Assembly (NCBI GenBank): GCA_023376005.1
Contig: CM042181.1
Location: 25,537,117-25,601,116 of the forward strand
DNA length: 64,000 bases
Source: Doryteuthis pealeii
Taxonomy: Eukaryota; Mollusca; Cephalopoda; Myopsida; Loliginidae
Direction of reading: 5' to 3'
Shown here: positions 44,535 through 56,012 of the stretch, in pieces
Layout: each line of letters starts with the position of its first letter
Position numbering within the stretch: the stretch's first letter is position 1
Position numbers and translations under genes: made by a program
Notes under the pieces: model-generated
Seen by the model: the letters and a program-made list of their open reading frames with translations, nothing else
Told to the model about the DNA's origin: nothing
The model's database searches: none

Positions 44535-47290
44535 ACATTATTATTATATATTAATGATTTGAAGGCAATTACAATGCAAATAAAAACTAAAAACAAAAAG
44601 ATGTTTTTTTTGTCTTATCAATTTCAAAGTAAACTTTATCTTCAGAGACGATTTTCAGAAATGGACGCGTTTTTTTGTCATTATTTTTTTTTTTTAATGT
44701 TATAGTGGTGTTCTTTTTTTTTTTAATGCCACGCGGAAGGTAGTGATAGTCGTAATAGCCATTGTTCATTCAATTTCAATTTTATTATTTTCATCTATTT
44801 ATATATTTATGTATTTATGTATTATTTATTTTTATTTAATTGATATATGTATATATAGTAAAATATACATACTATGTATACTATATACTATAAGGAACGT
44901 GTATTTTAATTAATTATGTATTCAGTGTTTAATTCTAATTTATTGTTTATACTAGGACCTAATATATATATATAGCTCACTATAATATTGCAACCTGGAT
45001 TTTTCATAAAATTGCTTTTTTCACAAGATCTTTTTGAAAGATTCTTCTAGAGATAATTGATTAATTATAATAAAGTTTTGATAATAAATGAAGGATTTGA
45101 TTGTTCAAAATTCCAAAGACCAGATGATTTTAAGCAGACCTGATCTATTTTTAATTATGTAGTGCAAAAATCTTGCTTTTTTTTGGACTATTCACATAAG
45201 TTTAGCAGGAGGCATAGAGATATATCCCCAAATTTTTTTAATGCAAAATTACAGGCATATAATTTTAAATACAAAAAAAATAGGCAGGCTCTGTGGTTGG
45301 AGATTAACCAGTGCAAAGGTGAATCTTCTCAAATTTTGTAAGATTTGCTTCATCTTTTGTCATTGTGATGATGATGATGGATACTGATGTTTTGGGTTTG
45401 GATTTTATCTTAGTTTATTTGAAAAATAATTTTAATTTAGTATTTATGTTCATATAATTATTTATTCAAAATAAAAAAGATAAGAAATTATACTAATACT
45501 GCTGTAGCGTTAGTTTCGTATTTGCCTGGGAAGTTGTCTGCCCGTTTAGTTTGCTGGTTCCCACTAGGGGCCGTTTATATTTAAGCGGCTGGTTTGAACG
45601 TCTCTTCTCTTTTTTCCGGTTGCTCGACCCACGAGGCACCACTATGGGTTAGACCTCGGTCTACCCCTTTTTGTTGGGGCTTTTGGCCCCCCTTACATTA
45701 CTGTAAGTGATTTATACAGCATGGACTATTCTTAGTCTCATGTCTGTACTTTTATGTTTTTCCCTTCTACTTTTGTATGTATGTTTATGTACACCTATGT
45801 ATTATGTATCTTGTTATATCCATGTGCTGTACCATATTAAATGTTTTGTCCTTCAACCTTTGTCGGAGTTTTATCTTCAAATATATCACTTTTAATTATT
45901 GCACTGCTATTGTACTCATCAACAAGAAGAACAATAATAATAACAACAAAACCAATAAAAATGGCATTGATAGAGATTGTGAAAAAAAGTAGAAGAGGAG
46001 TTTAAAGGAGAGGGTTAGGAACCGTTTAAACAGATTTCCTTGTGGCAAAGGAGATGAAAGTTTGAATCTCACATAGAATTTATCTTTTGTTACTTTCAAT
46101 CTTGTGTAATTTTCTTGATGCCATAAAGGATATTTATTGATGGCTGTTGAGAAATGTGAATAATGTACACAAAAAAGTATGACATCACAGAGTTTTGTGT
46201 ACAATATTCAAAGCAGACCGAAAAATACTGCCCTAGTTTTATGTTTAAGTTAACAAACCCAGCCTCAACCCTAACCCTAAAAATAAGTCTCCAAATTCTA
46301 TACTTTGTTGTGTATATTTCTTCATATTCCTCAACATACATTAATTCCTGTAGAGGTACAGCCAGAATGAATTAGAATAAAAAAAAATATATAACTAAAA
46401 ATTTTTATGGGTGAAACTGTATATACTACTTAAAAAAATACTTAATATTTTACTAACCTTTTAATAACTTGTGACTGCTTTTTGTGAGAAACCATTGCGA
46501 TATTATCAGTTTCTAAAGGGAACATTGACAATTTTAATTGATCTTTAAACAAAATTACAGAACCACTTGATAGTTTAGAAGGTTGCAGGTTATACCCATC
46601 AATTGTTTATTTGTATAAACAAATTCCATTTCAAAAAGCTGACAAAGACTTGACTGATAATCAGGGGTGTCTGCTGTCACTTTTCCGGGGGTGAGGACAA
46701 AAGAATTTGTTCAGAATATATCTTACTAGCAAACCTGTTACATGTTAGACATTATTGTTATGTATAATAGAATAGTCTGTACATAACTGTGCCCATTCTG
46801 CCCCAGAGATTTTGACTTTACACATCATTATATAAAGACTATTCTATTATACAAAATATTTTTCAAAATTTTTCTACTTTACATGATAAACATTCTATGT
46901 ATGGAGTAAGAACAGCACTCACTGCCATTTATAGTATAAGCAAGTACAATTTTTTGTTCTCATTCTTTGTAAGAAGTCCTGATCCAGAGGATGCAAATGA
47001 CTTGTTAATTAATGCGGTTGGGGAATAATTTTAAACATTTTAGATTACTGTGATTCAGCCATGCATATCATTTAATGATTCCTACGTTTGAATGTGTGAC
47101 ATCATCATAATGCTTAATTCTAAAAGATCATTACTGTATATAATATAAGCATAAAAGAATTCCATTATAGAATTCAAAGACAAGGCATATAATTCTACTT
47201 ACCTGGTTAATTCTGATGTGTATCTATCTGGTTGATATAAAAAATTCTATATTCTTCAAATACCACATTTAAACATGGAACTTTACTTTT
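44535..47290. other. Noncoding stretch, mixed
   Basis: AT-rich, with one GC-richer block at 45505-45700 (words GGGGCCGTTTATATTTAAGC, GGTTGCTCGACCCACGAGGC) that looks like a retroelement 5' or LTR piece without identifiable ends. A small inverted repeat TATAATAGAATAGTCT sits at 46765/46836, and telomere-like CAACCCTAACCCTAA at 46266-46280. No gene was seen. Confidence 0.4.
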
Positions 47291-47298
47291 TATCAATC

Positions 47299-47336
47299 CT
47301 GAAGAAAACTTTGATTAGAACATTCGAAACATGGTA
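47299..47336 (+). ncRNA. Hammerhead-like core (relic)
   Basis: CTGAAGA is followed 20 bases later by GAAAC, then ATG and GTA. This keeps the CUGANGA...GAAAC-(loop)-GUA order of the better candidates at 55597 and 59932. No complementary stem I strands were found and stem II is weak, so it is probably a decayed copy. Confidence 0.35.
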
Positions 47337-47479
47337 AGAACTTATCAGAAACAAAAACAAAGTCAAACAAATGGTGATTTACAAACAAAAGAATAAAATG
47401 AAAGACACTGACAGGAGAAAAAGAAAGAAAAAATGAAGCGTCTTGTGGAAATACCATAACAAAAACCAAATAATTCTTA

Positions 47480-47790
47480 GATGAATTTGGTTGGTTGGGT
47501 TATACGGCATGTCAACCCCTGTGGGTCATTTTATGCTAAAGACATTTTTGTTTTATTCATTCTTGATGGATACTCAATTTTTCTTTTAAACATTTTTTTA
47601 AACTCATTTTTTTTCTATTTAACCCATAGGTGGGACCCTAACAGATATTACCACTCCGGGTTAGAGTGGACCTGGGTGTAATGGTGATGAAGAGGTACTC
47701 CACATTCCCCAGAGCTCCAAACTGAAACCTCATCATCAAATAGTTTAATGTCATACACAGGACAATTAGATGAATGTTTCAAATAACATC
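47480..47790 (-). repeat. Unclassified repeat, family R copy
   Basis: On the plus strand it begins with GGTTGGTTGGGTTATACGGC (the complement of the family's short-repeat tail) and contains TGGGACCCTAACAGATATTA and CCACATTCCCCAGAGCTCC, matching the 3' part of 52460-53045. Confidence 0.7.
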
Positions 47791-48269
47791 TTAGGACATC
47801 AAGATGTCATGCCTGACATTTCCCTTCATGGCATCTCTTAGGGTAATGGGGATTATTTAAAATTACTTAGTTTGGTATATAGGTCAAGCGGTCAACTATA
47901 TCTTAGTGGGTTTGTAAATTCAATAATTTTGTAGGAACAGGCACGTTAAGCATGACTTGTTAGTTGATAATGTTTGCTTAGTCTAATACATAAGACTTAG
48001 TTTATTTTCAGTACCTGCTGTTACAAAGAGGTTACCCATCTAAATACTGATCAGGCTCTTTGCAGGTTAACTTTGGTGACTTGGTGGGAAGTGGTGATTT
48101 CAGCATAACTTGACATCAAGTGGTGTTGCCCATCAAGTCACATGCGATTGGGTTACATGGTACCACTAACAAGAAACTCATCCTGCACCGTAGAACACAA
48201 ATTTTAATTTCGTTTTTGTGAATAAACAGTCTTTTTAAATGTTTTAAATGTTTGGCGATCACAAAACAT

Positions 48270-48400
48270 GAAACAGCCTGTCAGCTGGGACTTTAGAATA
48301 CACCAACTGCATCTTTGCAGACCGGTAAGACCTACCTCCATCAATGGGGTTACCTATTGGCTGTGGGTGTCAACCTGTGATGCTTAATGATGGAATAATT
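48270..48400 (+). repeat. Family R fragment (5' part)
   Basis: CTTTAGAATACACCAACTGC, GGTAAGACCTACC and CAACCTGTGATGCTTAATGA match 52490-52600. Confidence 0.6.
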
Positions 48401-48475
48401 CAAAGAGTTGAACTGTATACACTTTTTTAGAACTGTATAACTCATACTCTTGTACCTTATGCCACAAACAAAATA

Positions 48476-48765
48476 GGAAGCGCGTGATGTAATGGTTAAA
48501 GTCACAGGAAATAGACTCATCGCCCCAAGTTCAAATCCTGGAGATGGTAATTGCATTTCATTTAGCGCTAATATCCTTGGGAAAGGTATGAATCCTACTC
48601 TCCTCCAGCTATGAGTAAATAGTAGGGCAGACTGGGCTCTTTAACCTTGGTTAGGCAACAGGTCTAGGAGAAGGAAAACTCTGAATTCAAACCTGCTGAA
48701 CTCCGCTTAAGAAATTGACCTTGTGTCACATCCTGCTCGTGCGGAAGGGTTGGTAAATATATATG
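48476..48765 (+). repeat. tRNA-related SINE, family B
   Basis: A full-looking copy: head GGAAGCGCGTGATGTAATGG (box A region), GTTCAAATCCTGGAG (box B), and body CTTGGTTAGGCAACAGGTC. The tail GACCTTGTGTCACATCCTGC is shared with family C, suggesting a common 3' end taken from one LINE. Confidence 0.82.
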
Positions 48766-49084
48766 ACACAAACTTATCAATCACTCTTTATAAAATAGAA
48801 TGTGATTTTTAAATGTATTTGAAGAACTTGTAAAATGGTTTGAATTTTTCAGTGGAGCTGTTATGGAAATATTTGTAAAAAAAAAAGGGCGACAAAAGGT
48901 GGTGCTCTGGGGGTTATTTGAAATTATTAAAATTGGTAAAAATAGATGAATCTACAAATATTTATGATTTGAAATCCAGACATGGAAGATATATACTGTT
49001 AAATCGTCGCTATGACCAACTTGTCTTGGTTAGTGTAGGTAGTTGTTCAAACTGAAAGTTTCTTATACCCGATGGAGTATTGTA

Positions 49085-49240
49085 TTGTCCCATCAGAGTG
49101 TAATGGTTAGCAAACTAGTCACGTAGATCATTACTACTGAAGAATGAGTTTGATTCTCACTGGAGTGACATTGTGATCTTAGCTGGATGCTGCATACTTG
49201 TGACCTTGTGTCACACCCAATCCGAGGCAAATGGGTTGGG
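49085..49240 (+). repeat. tRNA-related SINE, family C, tandem unit 1
   Basis: AGAGTGTAATGGTTAGCAAA, CATTACTACTGAAGAATGAG, TTGTGACCTTGTGTCACACC and GGGTTGGGTAAATAAGG. Followed at once by a second unit (49254-49412) in the same orientation. Confidence 0.72.
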
Positions 49241-49253
49241 TAAATAAGGATGG

Positions 49254-49412
49254 GTCTCATCATGGTGTAATGGTTAACAAACTAGTCTCACTGATACATT
49301 ACTACTGAAGAGTGAATTTGATCCTCGCTGAATGCTGCGTACTTGCAACCTTATGTCTCATCTTACCCAGTAAACTTACTTAGTAAATAGGTTGGGTAAA
49401 TACCTATTCGAT
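49254..49412 (+). repeat. tRNA-related SINE, family C, tandem unit 2
   Basis: CATGGTGTAATGGTTAACAA, ATTACTACTGAAGAGTGAAT and GGTTGGGTAAATACCT repeat the order of unit 1 with independent substitutions. Confidence 0.72.
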
Positions 49413-49419
49413 AGGGGAG

Positions 49420-52200
49420 TCTTCATTCAGTAAATTTGGCACTCCACCACATTTTAACTCTTTCGAACTCCCCCGCTCTCTCATGTCTAATGTCACAATT
49501 TTAAAATAGAAACTTTCTCTTTAATCTTTTTCACCATCACTTGATTGTCATAAATTTGACTTGTTATATCGTTGCTATAACATGTGGGGGATTAAAGTAA
49601 AATTAAAATAAAAAATAACTCCCATGAGCCTTCACTGGAAGAACCCTCTGCACATGTGCGAGAAAAACTTTGGACTGATTTTCGAGCCCCAAGGTAATAT
49701 CTCGGCCATCCGAGTTTAGGCCTTAACTGGGTCTGGTTGCTCCTACTGGCTAGGGAGATATTTCCTTGTCACAGGCGACTATGACTGGAAATAAAGCCTA
49801 AGTCATAAAACCTCCTCCTGCCATTGTCTCTTTCTTTTTTGATCCTTGCATTCCTTCCTTTTTAGCTTGACCACCAAATGAGATGGGGTTAAAAGCAAAA
49901 ATCCTAAGAACAAGCAACAAGAATATCCAGCTACCTTTAAACCTTAAAACACCCAAACCTCTTACCACCCCATAAACATTACCCCATAAACTGACATTAG
50001 TTTAATTTCATTCATAAACAGTTGCTGGCTTCTATCTATAGAGTTAAGGGAGAGCCTTTCTGTGATTGGATATAGCAATCACTTGTTGCACCTAGTAGTT
50101 TTGGTGTTCATATTCAACAGACACTTAGGACCAGACACCTACAGTTGAAAAATGTCATCCCAAGAGGATAGATAATAGAAGATACCAGATTTCCTTGTTT
50201 CCCTCTCCATCAGACTGGTACATCTCTCAAACTTGACTATATATATATATGAAGAACATCTATAATGTTAGTCATTGTTTTCTTATATAATAAAACTTTA
50301 GAATTAAATTAAGCTTTCATTCATTTATTTGTTGTTAGCCATAGAATAACTACTAGAGACTAACATGATACAGGTATTCAAATATATGACTTTAGTTCTA
50401 CTAATATTTTACAGGTGAAATCTAAATTAACATTATTTCATTCTATTGTCAGATAAATACTATTAACCAGAATTCTTTCACATCCACGTATCTCATCAGT
50501 CTTATCATGTGTGCAGTTGATAAATGAAAAAGTTCACGTGTTGGTCGTATTTATCAAATTTCCTTTGGTAAATACAAATTTAGTTTGGATAGATCAACAC
50601 ATTCATTAAAGCTGAAATGTATTATGTCAGGGGTTCATTATAGCAATGGTTTACTGTACCCAGGAAATACTAGGCACTGGACTGTTTTGTTTTGAACAAG
50701 GCCTGTGCCCCCCCCCCCAACTATAAATAAAGGTAATAGTTTTTGCATGTTCGCATTTGTTCATAAATCACAAACAAAATGAAGCCTGTGACAAATCAAA
50801 CAACCAAAGATTACTTTAGATAGTTAAACTTACTATTTTTGCTGTCTACTTGACATTTTGACCAGTATATTCTCCAACCTTTTTCAGGTGTAACATGGTC
50901 CTCCTTAAGGAAAGAGATTCTTGTACTGTTCTCTTTCTTTGGAGTGTTGGTTGAGTATATTGTTTCCTCACCCAGTATAAGAACAATTTATGATGAAGTG
51001 ATAACAAGGATATTTTATTGCCTGAGCAAACTTAATAGAGGAGAATACAAAACATGACAGGAGATACAAAGAAGAACTTATACATTGTTGTATAAGAGAA
51101 ATGTCCTCATAGGAAAATAGTCCTTTAGTAGATAAAGTCTTGAGGTTACTAGTAAAAGAGGATAGTATAAATACTTATAAACAAATAGTCAAAAGATATT
51201 TAGAAGGAAGCCAGTGGAAATTTACCACTGACAGTTAATAACTCTTGACCCCTTGCGAATCTCACGCACCATGAGAAACACGTGATTTAGTTTTGAGATT
51301 AGATTCAACATTACCACCAGAGAGAGCAGACATACTCTATGTCGATCTCATCTGCGTGGAAAATCATGGGCTAAATAATAAACTTATAAACATAAGTCTT
51401 TTTTTAATTACAATGATCAAAATCAGCCCAAAAGAAGACAAGCCCTTAGTTTAAAGAATTAAGAAGAAGAAACAGTTAAAAGAATCAACACATAACCAAG
51501 GAAATGAACATCAACATCATCTCTAAAGTAAGTTTCTAATCTATCTCTCTCTATATATATATATATCATCTGAGAACTCTCACTCTCTCACTGTTTATAT
51601 ATCTGATGGGTTATACAACACAATTCTATACTCTAAAAAGGGTCACTTTTATTATTTTGACAACATATTTAAGTTTTTCGATGAGGAAGAAAAGAAATAT
51701 AAAACAAAAACACCAATTAGTTAATGTGATCAAAAAGTATCGAGACTGAATCTTTTAAAATTTAAATGAAGATCTGTACACATTATATAATAAAGGAATG
51801 AGATGTCTAAACTATTAAATAGATGTCTAAATGAATAAGTTCCAATATATTTTGATCAGCTGTTTTGATAATTTTTGAGCAGAAGTTTTCAGCGCAACAC
51901 ACGATTGTGCAAGTGCAGTACTCTCCATACTCACTAAACTCTCAGCACTGTGTGACATTTTCTTGTTTCCTAAAGTGAAATTTCATCTCAAGAGATGAAT
52001 ATTTGAGAAGGGCATTGAAAGAAATATGACAGTGCAGTTTGACACCATATCAAAATAAGATTTTCGGATTTGTTTCAATCAATTCTTGCTGGAGTAAATT
52101 TGTTGAATACCAAAGGAACTCTTTTAAAGAAAATTAATGTTTCATTCTTTATTCTTGGGAAATACATTTTAAATTTTTAAATACATCACCAAGAATCTGC
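49420..52200. other. Noncoding stretch, possible LTR remnants
   Basis: 49600-49810 and 51240-51400 have a denser composition with AATAAA-type signals (49790; 51376), suggesting old LTRs, but no matching partner or target duplication was seen. The rest is AT-rich. No gene was supported. Confidence 0.35.
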
Positions 52201-52214
52201 AACTGTTATATCGG

Positions 52215-52410
52215 TCCTTACCAACTCAGCATATGAGTAGCATAGCTTGGGTAATCTAATCTGTGCAGTTAAGCATCTGGTAGCTGATGGTAGGTGTGGT
52301 GCTACACTTCAACAAACAACACTCTCTCCATTTTTTGCTAGCGAAAAGGAGATAGACTTCCTCGCTGTTCAGCTGATACCAACAATAAACTACTCCACAG
52401 ACTTTACTTA
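52215..52410 (+). repeat. tRNA-derived SINE, family A, 5'-truncated
   Basis: Begins inside the element (TATCGGTCCTTACCAACTCA). Carries the CTTGGGTAATCTAATCTG block of the 29560 subfamily and ends ACAATAAACTACTCCACAGA. The tRNA-like head is absent. Confidence 0.78.
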
Positions 52411-52459
52411 CTACTTCTAATTATCATACATTGTCTTTGCTTTGATTATTATCAGATTG

Positions 52460-53045
52460 GTATGGACATAATGTCAGACCTGTTCACTGGGGCTTTAGAA
52501 TACACCGACTGCACCTCTGCAGAGGGGTAAGATCCCCTCCCCCTCAATGGGGCCACCTGTTGGCCATGGATGGCAACCTGTGATGTTTAAGGATGGAATC
52601 CTGGTGTCTGCGCACTTCATGACATGCAACATTTCACTTTGGCCCTTACTTAAGTGATTGTAGGGACCCCTCCGATCAATCAACTGGTCATGTCAAGTCC
52701 TAGCACCTATTTGTCCTAACCCTTTTTATCATATATGTGCTTGAAGGCAGTGGTTGAAGGTCTTATTGTCCCGGGTATGATGTTAAACTCTATCCAATGG
52801 TGAAGTTCCAATTCTGGAGCTCTGGAGAATATGGAATACCCCTTCATCATTACTCCCAGGTACCTGTACTGGTAGTACTTGTTAGGGTCCCCTCTATCGG
52901 TTGAATAGAAAATGAGTTTAAAAAATTAAGTTAAAAAGAAAATTGAGTACCCATCAATAATGAATAAAACAAAACGTCTTTGGCATAAAATAACCCAACA
53001 AGGGTTGAGATGCCGTAAAACCAACCAACCAACCGACCAAACAAC
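52460..53045 (+). repeat. Unclassified repeat, family R, longest copy
   Basis: About 585 bp from GACATAATGTCAGACCTGTT to GAGATGCCGTAAAACCAACC, followed by (CCAA)n-like repeats. Matches 23536-23915, 47480-47790, 48270-48400 and 29275-29420 over different parts, so the whole element is at least this long. A constant 3' end followed by a short tandem repeat resembles RTE- or CR1-type non-LTR ends or their SINEs. Confidence 0.72.
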
Positions 53046-53224
53046 CTAAAACCGTATTTGTATGATGGAATCAGTGTATAATTTCCTTTGGACTATTATA
53101 AATACTTCCCGCCTTTTATCCACTCTTTAAGGGGGGGGGGTAAAAACAAACATGTTTGTGTTTCTGTAAGAGCAATGAAACAAGTCTTATTTGGTCTAAC
53201 AAAAGACCAAATATTACCATAGAA

Positions 53225-53263
53225 GTATATATATATATATATATATGAATTAGTTTCAGTTAC

Positions 53264-53297
<34 letters not shown>

Positions 53298-53298
53298 T

Positions 53299-53340
<42 letters not shown>

Positions 53341-53400
53341 CATATATATATAAATTAGTTTCAGTTAATATATATTATATATATATATATATATATATGG
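53225..53400. repeat. (TA)n tract
   Basis: Nearly continuous TA dinucleotides with two short TTAGTTTCAGTTA interruptions, directly left of the Penelope-like element. Confidence 0.95.
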
Positions 53401-53554
53401 GCAGAATTTTTCTTTAATGCATACAGACATCTCCTGTCCGACGAGTTTTTATCGATCCTTTTGAGTTTCTATCAATCCTTTCGAGTTTCTGGGTCAATTT
53501 TTTAACATCAGTATGGAATTTGTTAATAGGTGCACCAAAGTTTTCTTTCCGAAT

Positions 53555-55375
53555 ACATTTGGCCTACGAAGTGCCACTTTCAGTGGTGGATGTAATTGAG
53601 TGTTTTTTCTGAGTTCTAGTTTAAATACAGAAAATGTGATTGAATGATAAATTAGTAGTGGGAGTAAGTAGAAGGGGGAACTCATAGAAATTATATCCAG
53701 AGGTATGAGAATTGGGAGGAGGATTGATGGGAAATGAGTTATAAACATTTGAGTATATGGCTGCTACATTCGAAATTAATTTTATTTAAGGTAGGTTTGT
53801 TTTTCTTAATGTAATAAGACTTCAAGAACTTGGAGATTTTTCTTGTTTCTTTCTTTTTGTAATATGTGTGCGTTTTCAGTTAGAAATTTTCTGTAATCAG
53901 AGGGGGGGCATGTATATGGTTTTAGGTGCTGACAAATTGAGCTGGAATTAGACTGATGAAGTGTTAACCGGTACGACCAGGTTGTGATTGTGAGACTAAT
54001 ATATATACTTTCATTTTTTTGGAAGCAATCTCTTAAAGGGCATTTGAATTTGTACACTACATTTGTTTCATCAAGACAACCAAGAGGAGGAGAGTTATTA
54101 CTGATGGCAAGGTTAGTAGTTTTAAATTTGGGATAGTATATGATTAATTTCATTCATTATTATAATTTTTTAATGCTACTTCATCCAGTTTATATTTTTT
54201 GTTTTGTTTGGGTTATGATAATATACTAAGGTTAGTCAAAAAGTAATGCCATTTTCTTTATTTCATGTGGAGATTTTTTTATAAAACTAAGGCCTGCATT
54301 GAGACCCTAATGAGGCTCAGAACAAGTATCCAACTAGTAAGACCCAACTTGCCAATCGACAATGTCCTCCTTTTGCATGACAATGCTCGACCACAAAAGC
54401 ATCAGGAGAAGGGAGAAAATTGCCTCATTCGGGTGGACAACTTTACCCCATCCTCCATACTCACCAGATTTAGTGCCTTCAGACTATTATCTGTTCGGCC
54501 CCATGAAAGAGGGTTTGAGTAGCAAACATTATTCCAGTGATGAAGAAGTGAAATTTGTAGTGAAGAAGTGGCTCAAAGAACAGTCAACTGAATTTTACAG
54601 GGCAGGTATACATGCTCTCATTCAAAGGAAGGTAGAACATTGCTATTGAGAGAAATGGTGACTATGTGGAGAAGTAGGGATGTGATCCACAGAGGACCAG
54701 CTTCATTTTGATGTATGATACATGTTCCTGTGTTGGTAATTATATCTGTCCTAAACAAAATGGTATTACTTTTTGACTCACCCTTGTATTATGTTATGTG
54801 TAGATATGTTTGATGTAGTATTTTCTTCTTTGCAGTTAGAGTTAATATTTTTATTGTTTTGTCTAATTTGTTCATTAACAATGTGATTTGGAAATTTATT
54901 GTTGATGAGAGTTTATTTAAAATTTTAAAGTTCAGAATAGAATATTGTTTTGGAGGAGGATATAAGATTTGCACAATATATCAAGTTTTTTTTTATGATA
55001 GATGTTTTAAATACTGTTCAGGGCATTCACTATTATAAATGAGGGTGCATGAATTGATACTAGTAGGTTTTTGTATGGATAAGTGGTAAAAGTGTTGTTA
55101 GTGTCAGTCAAAACATAAATGAATGGGTGTTGATTATTATTGTTAATATTCGTATGTGAAATTGAGAACGGAATTTTGGTGGAAGGTTTGTTGATGTTCA
55201 TTCATTCTATTGGCAAAGATGTGAATATCATTAACGTAGCAAATGTAGATGTTTTTTTTTATGGTGTTAAATAGTTTGTTTTAAGGTGAGCCATTTTTTG
55301 TGTTTAAATAGAACTCTGAACAAACACTCAATTGCATCTACCCCTGTAGATGGCACTTTGTAGTGGTGAAAGAAC
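53555..55375 (-). mobile_element. Penelope-like retroelement, degenerate
   Basis: The minus strand carries the GIY-YIG endonuclease end (53806-54153: TNVVYKFKCPLRDC, then YISLTITTWSYRLTLH, where the usual YIG is YIS; then CQHLKPYTC). Upstream, past a nested mariner, are pieces of the reverse transcriptase C-terminal region (55007-55201: FIYVLTDTNNTFTTYPYKN; 54789-54974). Frames are broken throughout. Inverted end sequences match between 53560-53630 and 55298-55375 (AACACTCAATTGCATCTACC type). (TA)n tracts lie outside both ends. Confidence 0.75.
54226..54786 (+). mobile_element. mariner deletion derivative, copy 2, nested in the Penelope-like element
   Basis: The ends CTAAGGTTAGTCAAAAAGTA and complement CAAGGGTGAGTCAAAAAGTA are flanked by TA (54224-54225, 54787-54788). 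It codes in two frames for the mariner C-terminal half: VLLLHDNARPQ, LPHPPYSPDLVPSDYYLFGP and KHYSSDEEVKFVVKKWLKEQ. The second and third catalytic Asp regions are still visible, but the N-terminal half is deleted. Same structure as 18815-19353. Confidence 0.9.
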
Positions 55376-55411
55376 TCGGAAGAAAATTTTGGTGAACTTA
55401 CTAACAAATAT

Positions 55412-55476
<65 letters not shown>

Positions 55477-55596
55477 TATATATACATATATATTTTTTTT
55501 GTGATGAAACAAAGAAAACACAGTGCTCAATCACAAATTGTGAGAGCTAATATTTATTTAATTTGTTGAGTTTTTTAAGGATAAGTGTTTATTATA

Positions 55597-55641
55597 GACA
55601 GCTACCCAGGTTTCTTGCTAGGTCGCAATCATCAGGCTGTC
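55597..55641 (-). ncRNA. Hammerhead ribozyme candidate (type I, minimal stem III), site 1
   Basis: Read on the minus strand from 55641: GACAGC, CUGAUGA, UUGC-GACCUA-GCAA, GAAAC, CUGG, GUA, GCUGUC. This gives a perfect 6-bp stem I (GACAGC/GCUGUC) and a perfect 4-bp stem II (UUGC/GCAA). Both invariant core strands (CUGAUGA and GAAA) are intact, and a tiny stem III C-G/A-U with a CUGG loop precedes the cleavage triplet GUA. Compact type I hammerheads of this form are known in Penelope-like elements. Cleavage is predicted between 55603 and 55602. Not tested. Confidence 0.75.
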
Positions 55642-55792
55642 AAATTAGATCTCATGGTGTTTATTGAAGATCTTTTCTTAATGTCACATTCTGGACCGCA
55701 AATAATGTCGGTTGCTTTCGTGGACGCTAGTGCGTTTCGGATTTATTAAAAATTCAATTTTTTCAAAAATTGCATTTTTTTGTAGAAATGCC

Positions 55793-55828
<36 letters not shown>

Positions 55829-55831
<3 letters not shown>

Positions 55832-56012
55832 GTGAGTATACAAAATGGAATTAAATCCAACAATTTGAGGAAAGGATAAAAGGAAAACAATAGTATTTGA
55901 ATTTGTAAATTTTTGATTTTTCTGTTTTTATCATTTCCTCAAATTGTCGGATTTAATTCAATTTTGTATACTCACATACATAATTTACAACTTCAAATAC
56001 TATTGTTTTTCC
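55829..56012. repeat. Interleaved inverted repeats beside (TA)n
   Basis: Arm A (55829-55875) is complemented by A' (55934-55978), and arm B (55881-55909) by B' (55981-56012). The order is A-B-A'-B' rather than A-B-B'-A', so the pairing is pseudoknot-like and not a simple palindrome. A (TA)n tract flanks the left (55795-55827) and a shorter one the right (56021-56033). Confidence 0.8.

Noticed and set aside
50480..50515. Minus-strand CTGATGAGATACGTGGATGTGAAAG as a hammerhead
   Set aside because: CUGAUGA and GAAA are present, but GAAA is followed by G rather than C. Stem II does not pair and there is no stem I partner, so chance or a very old relic is more likely.
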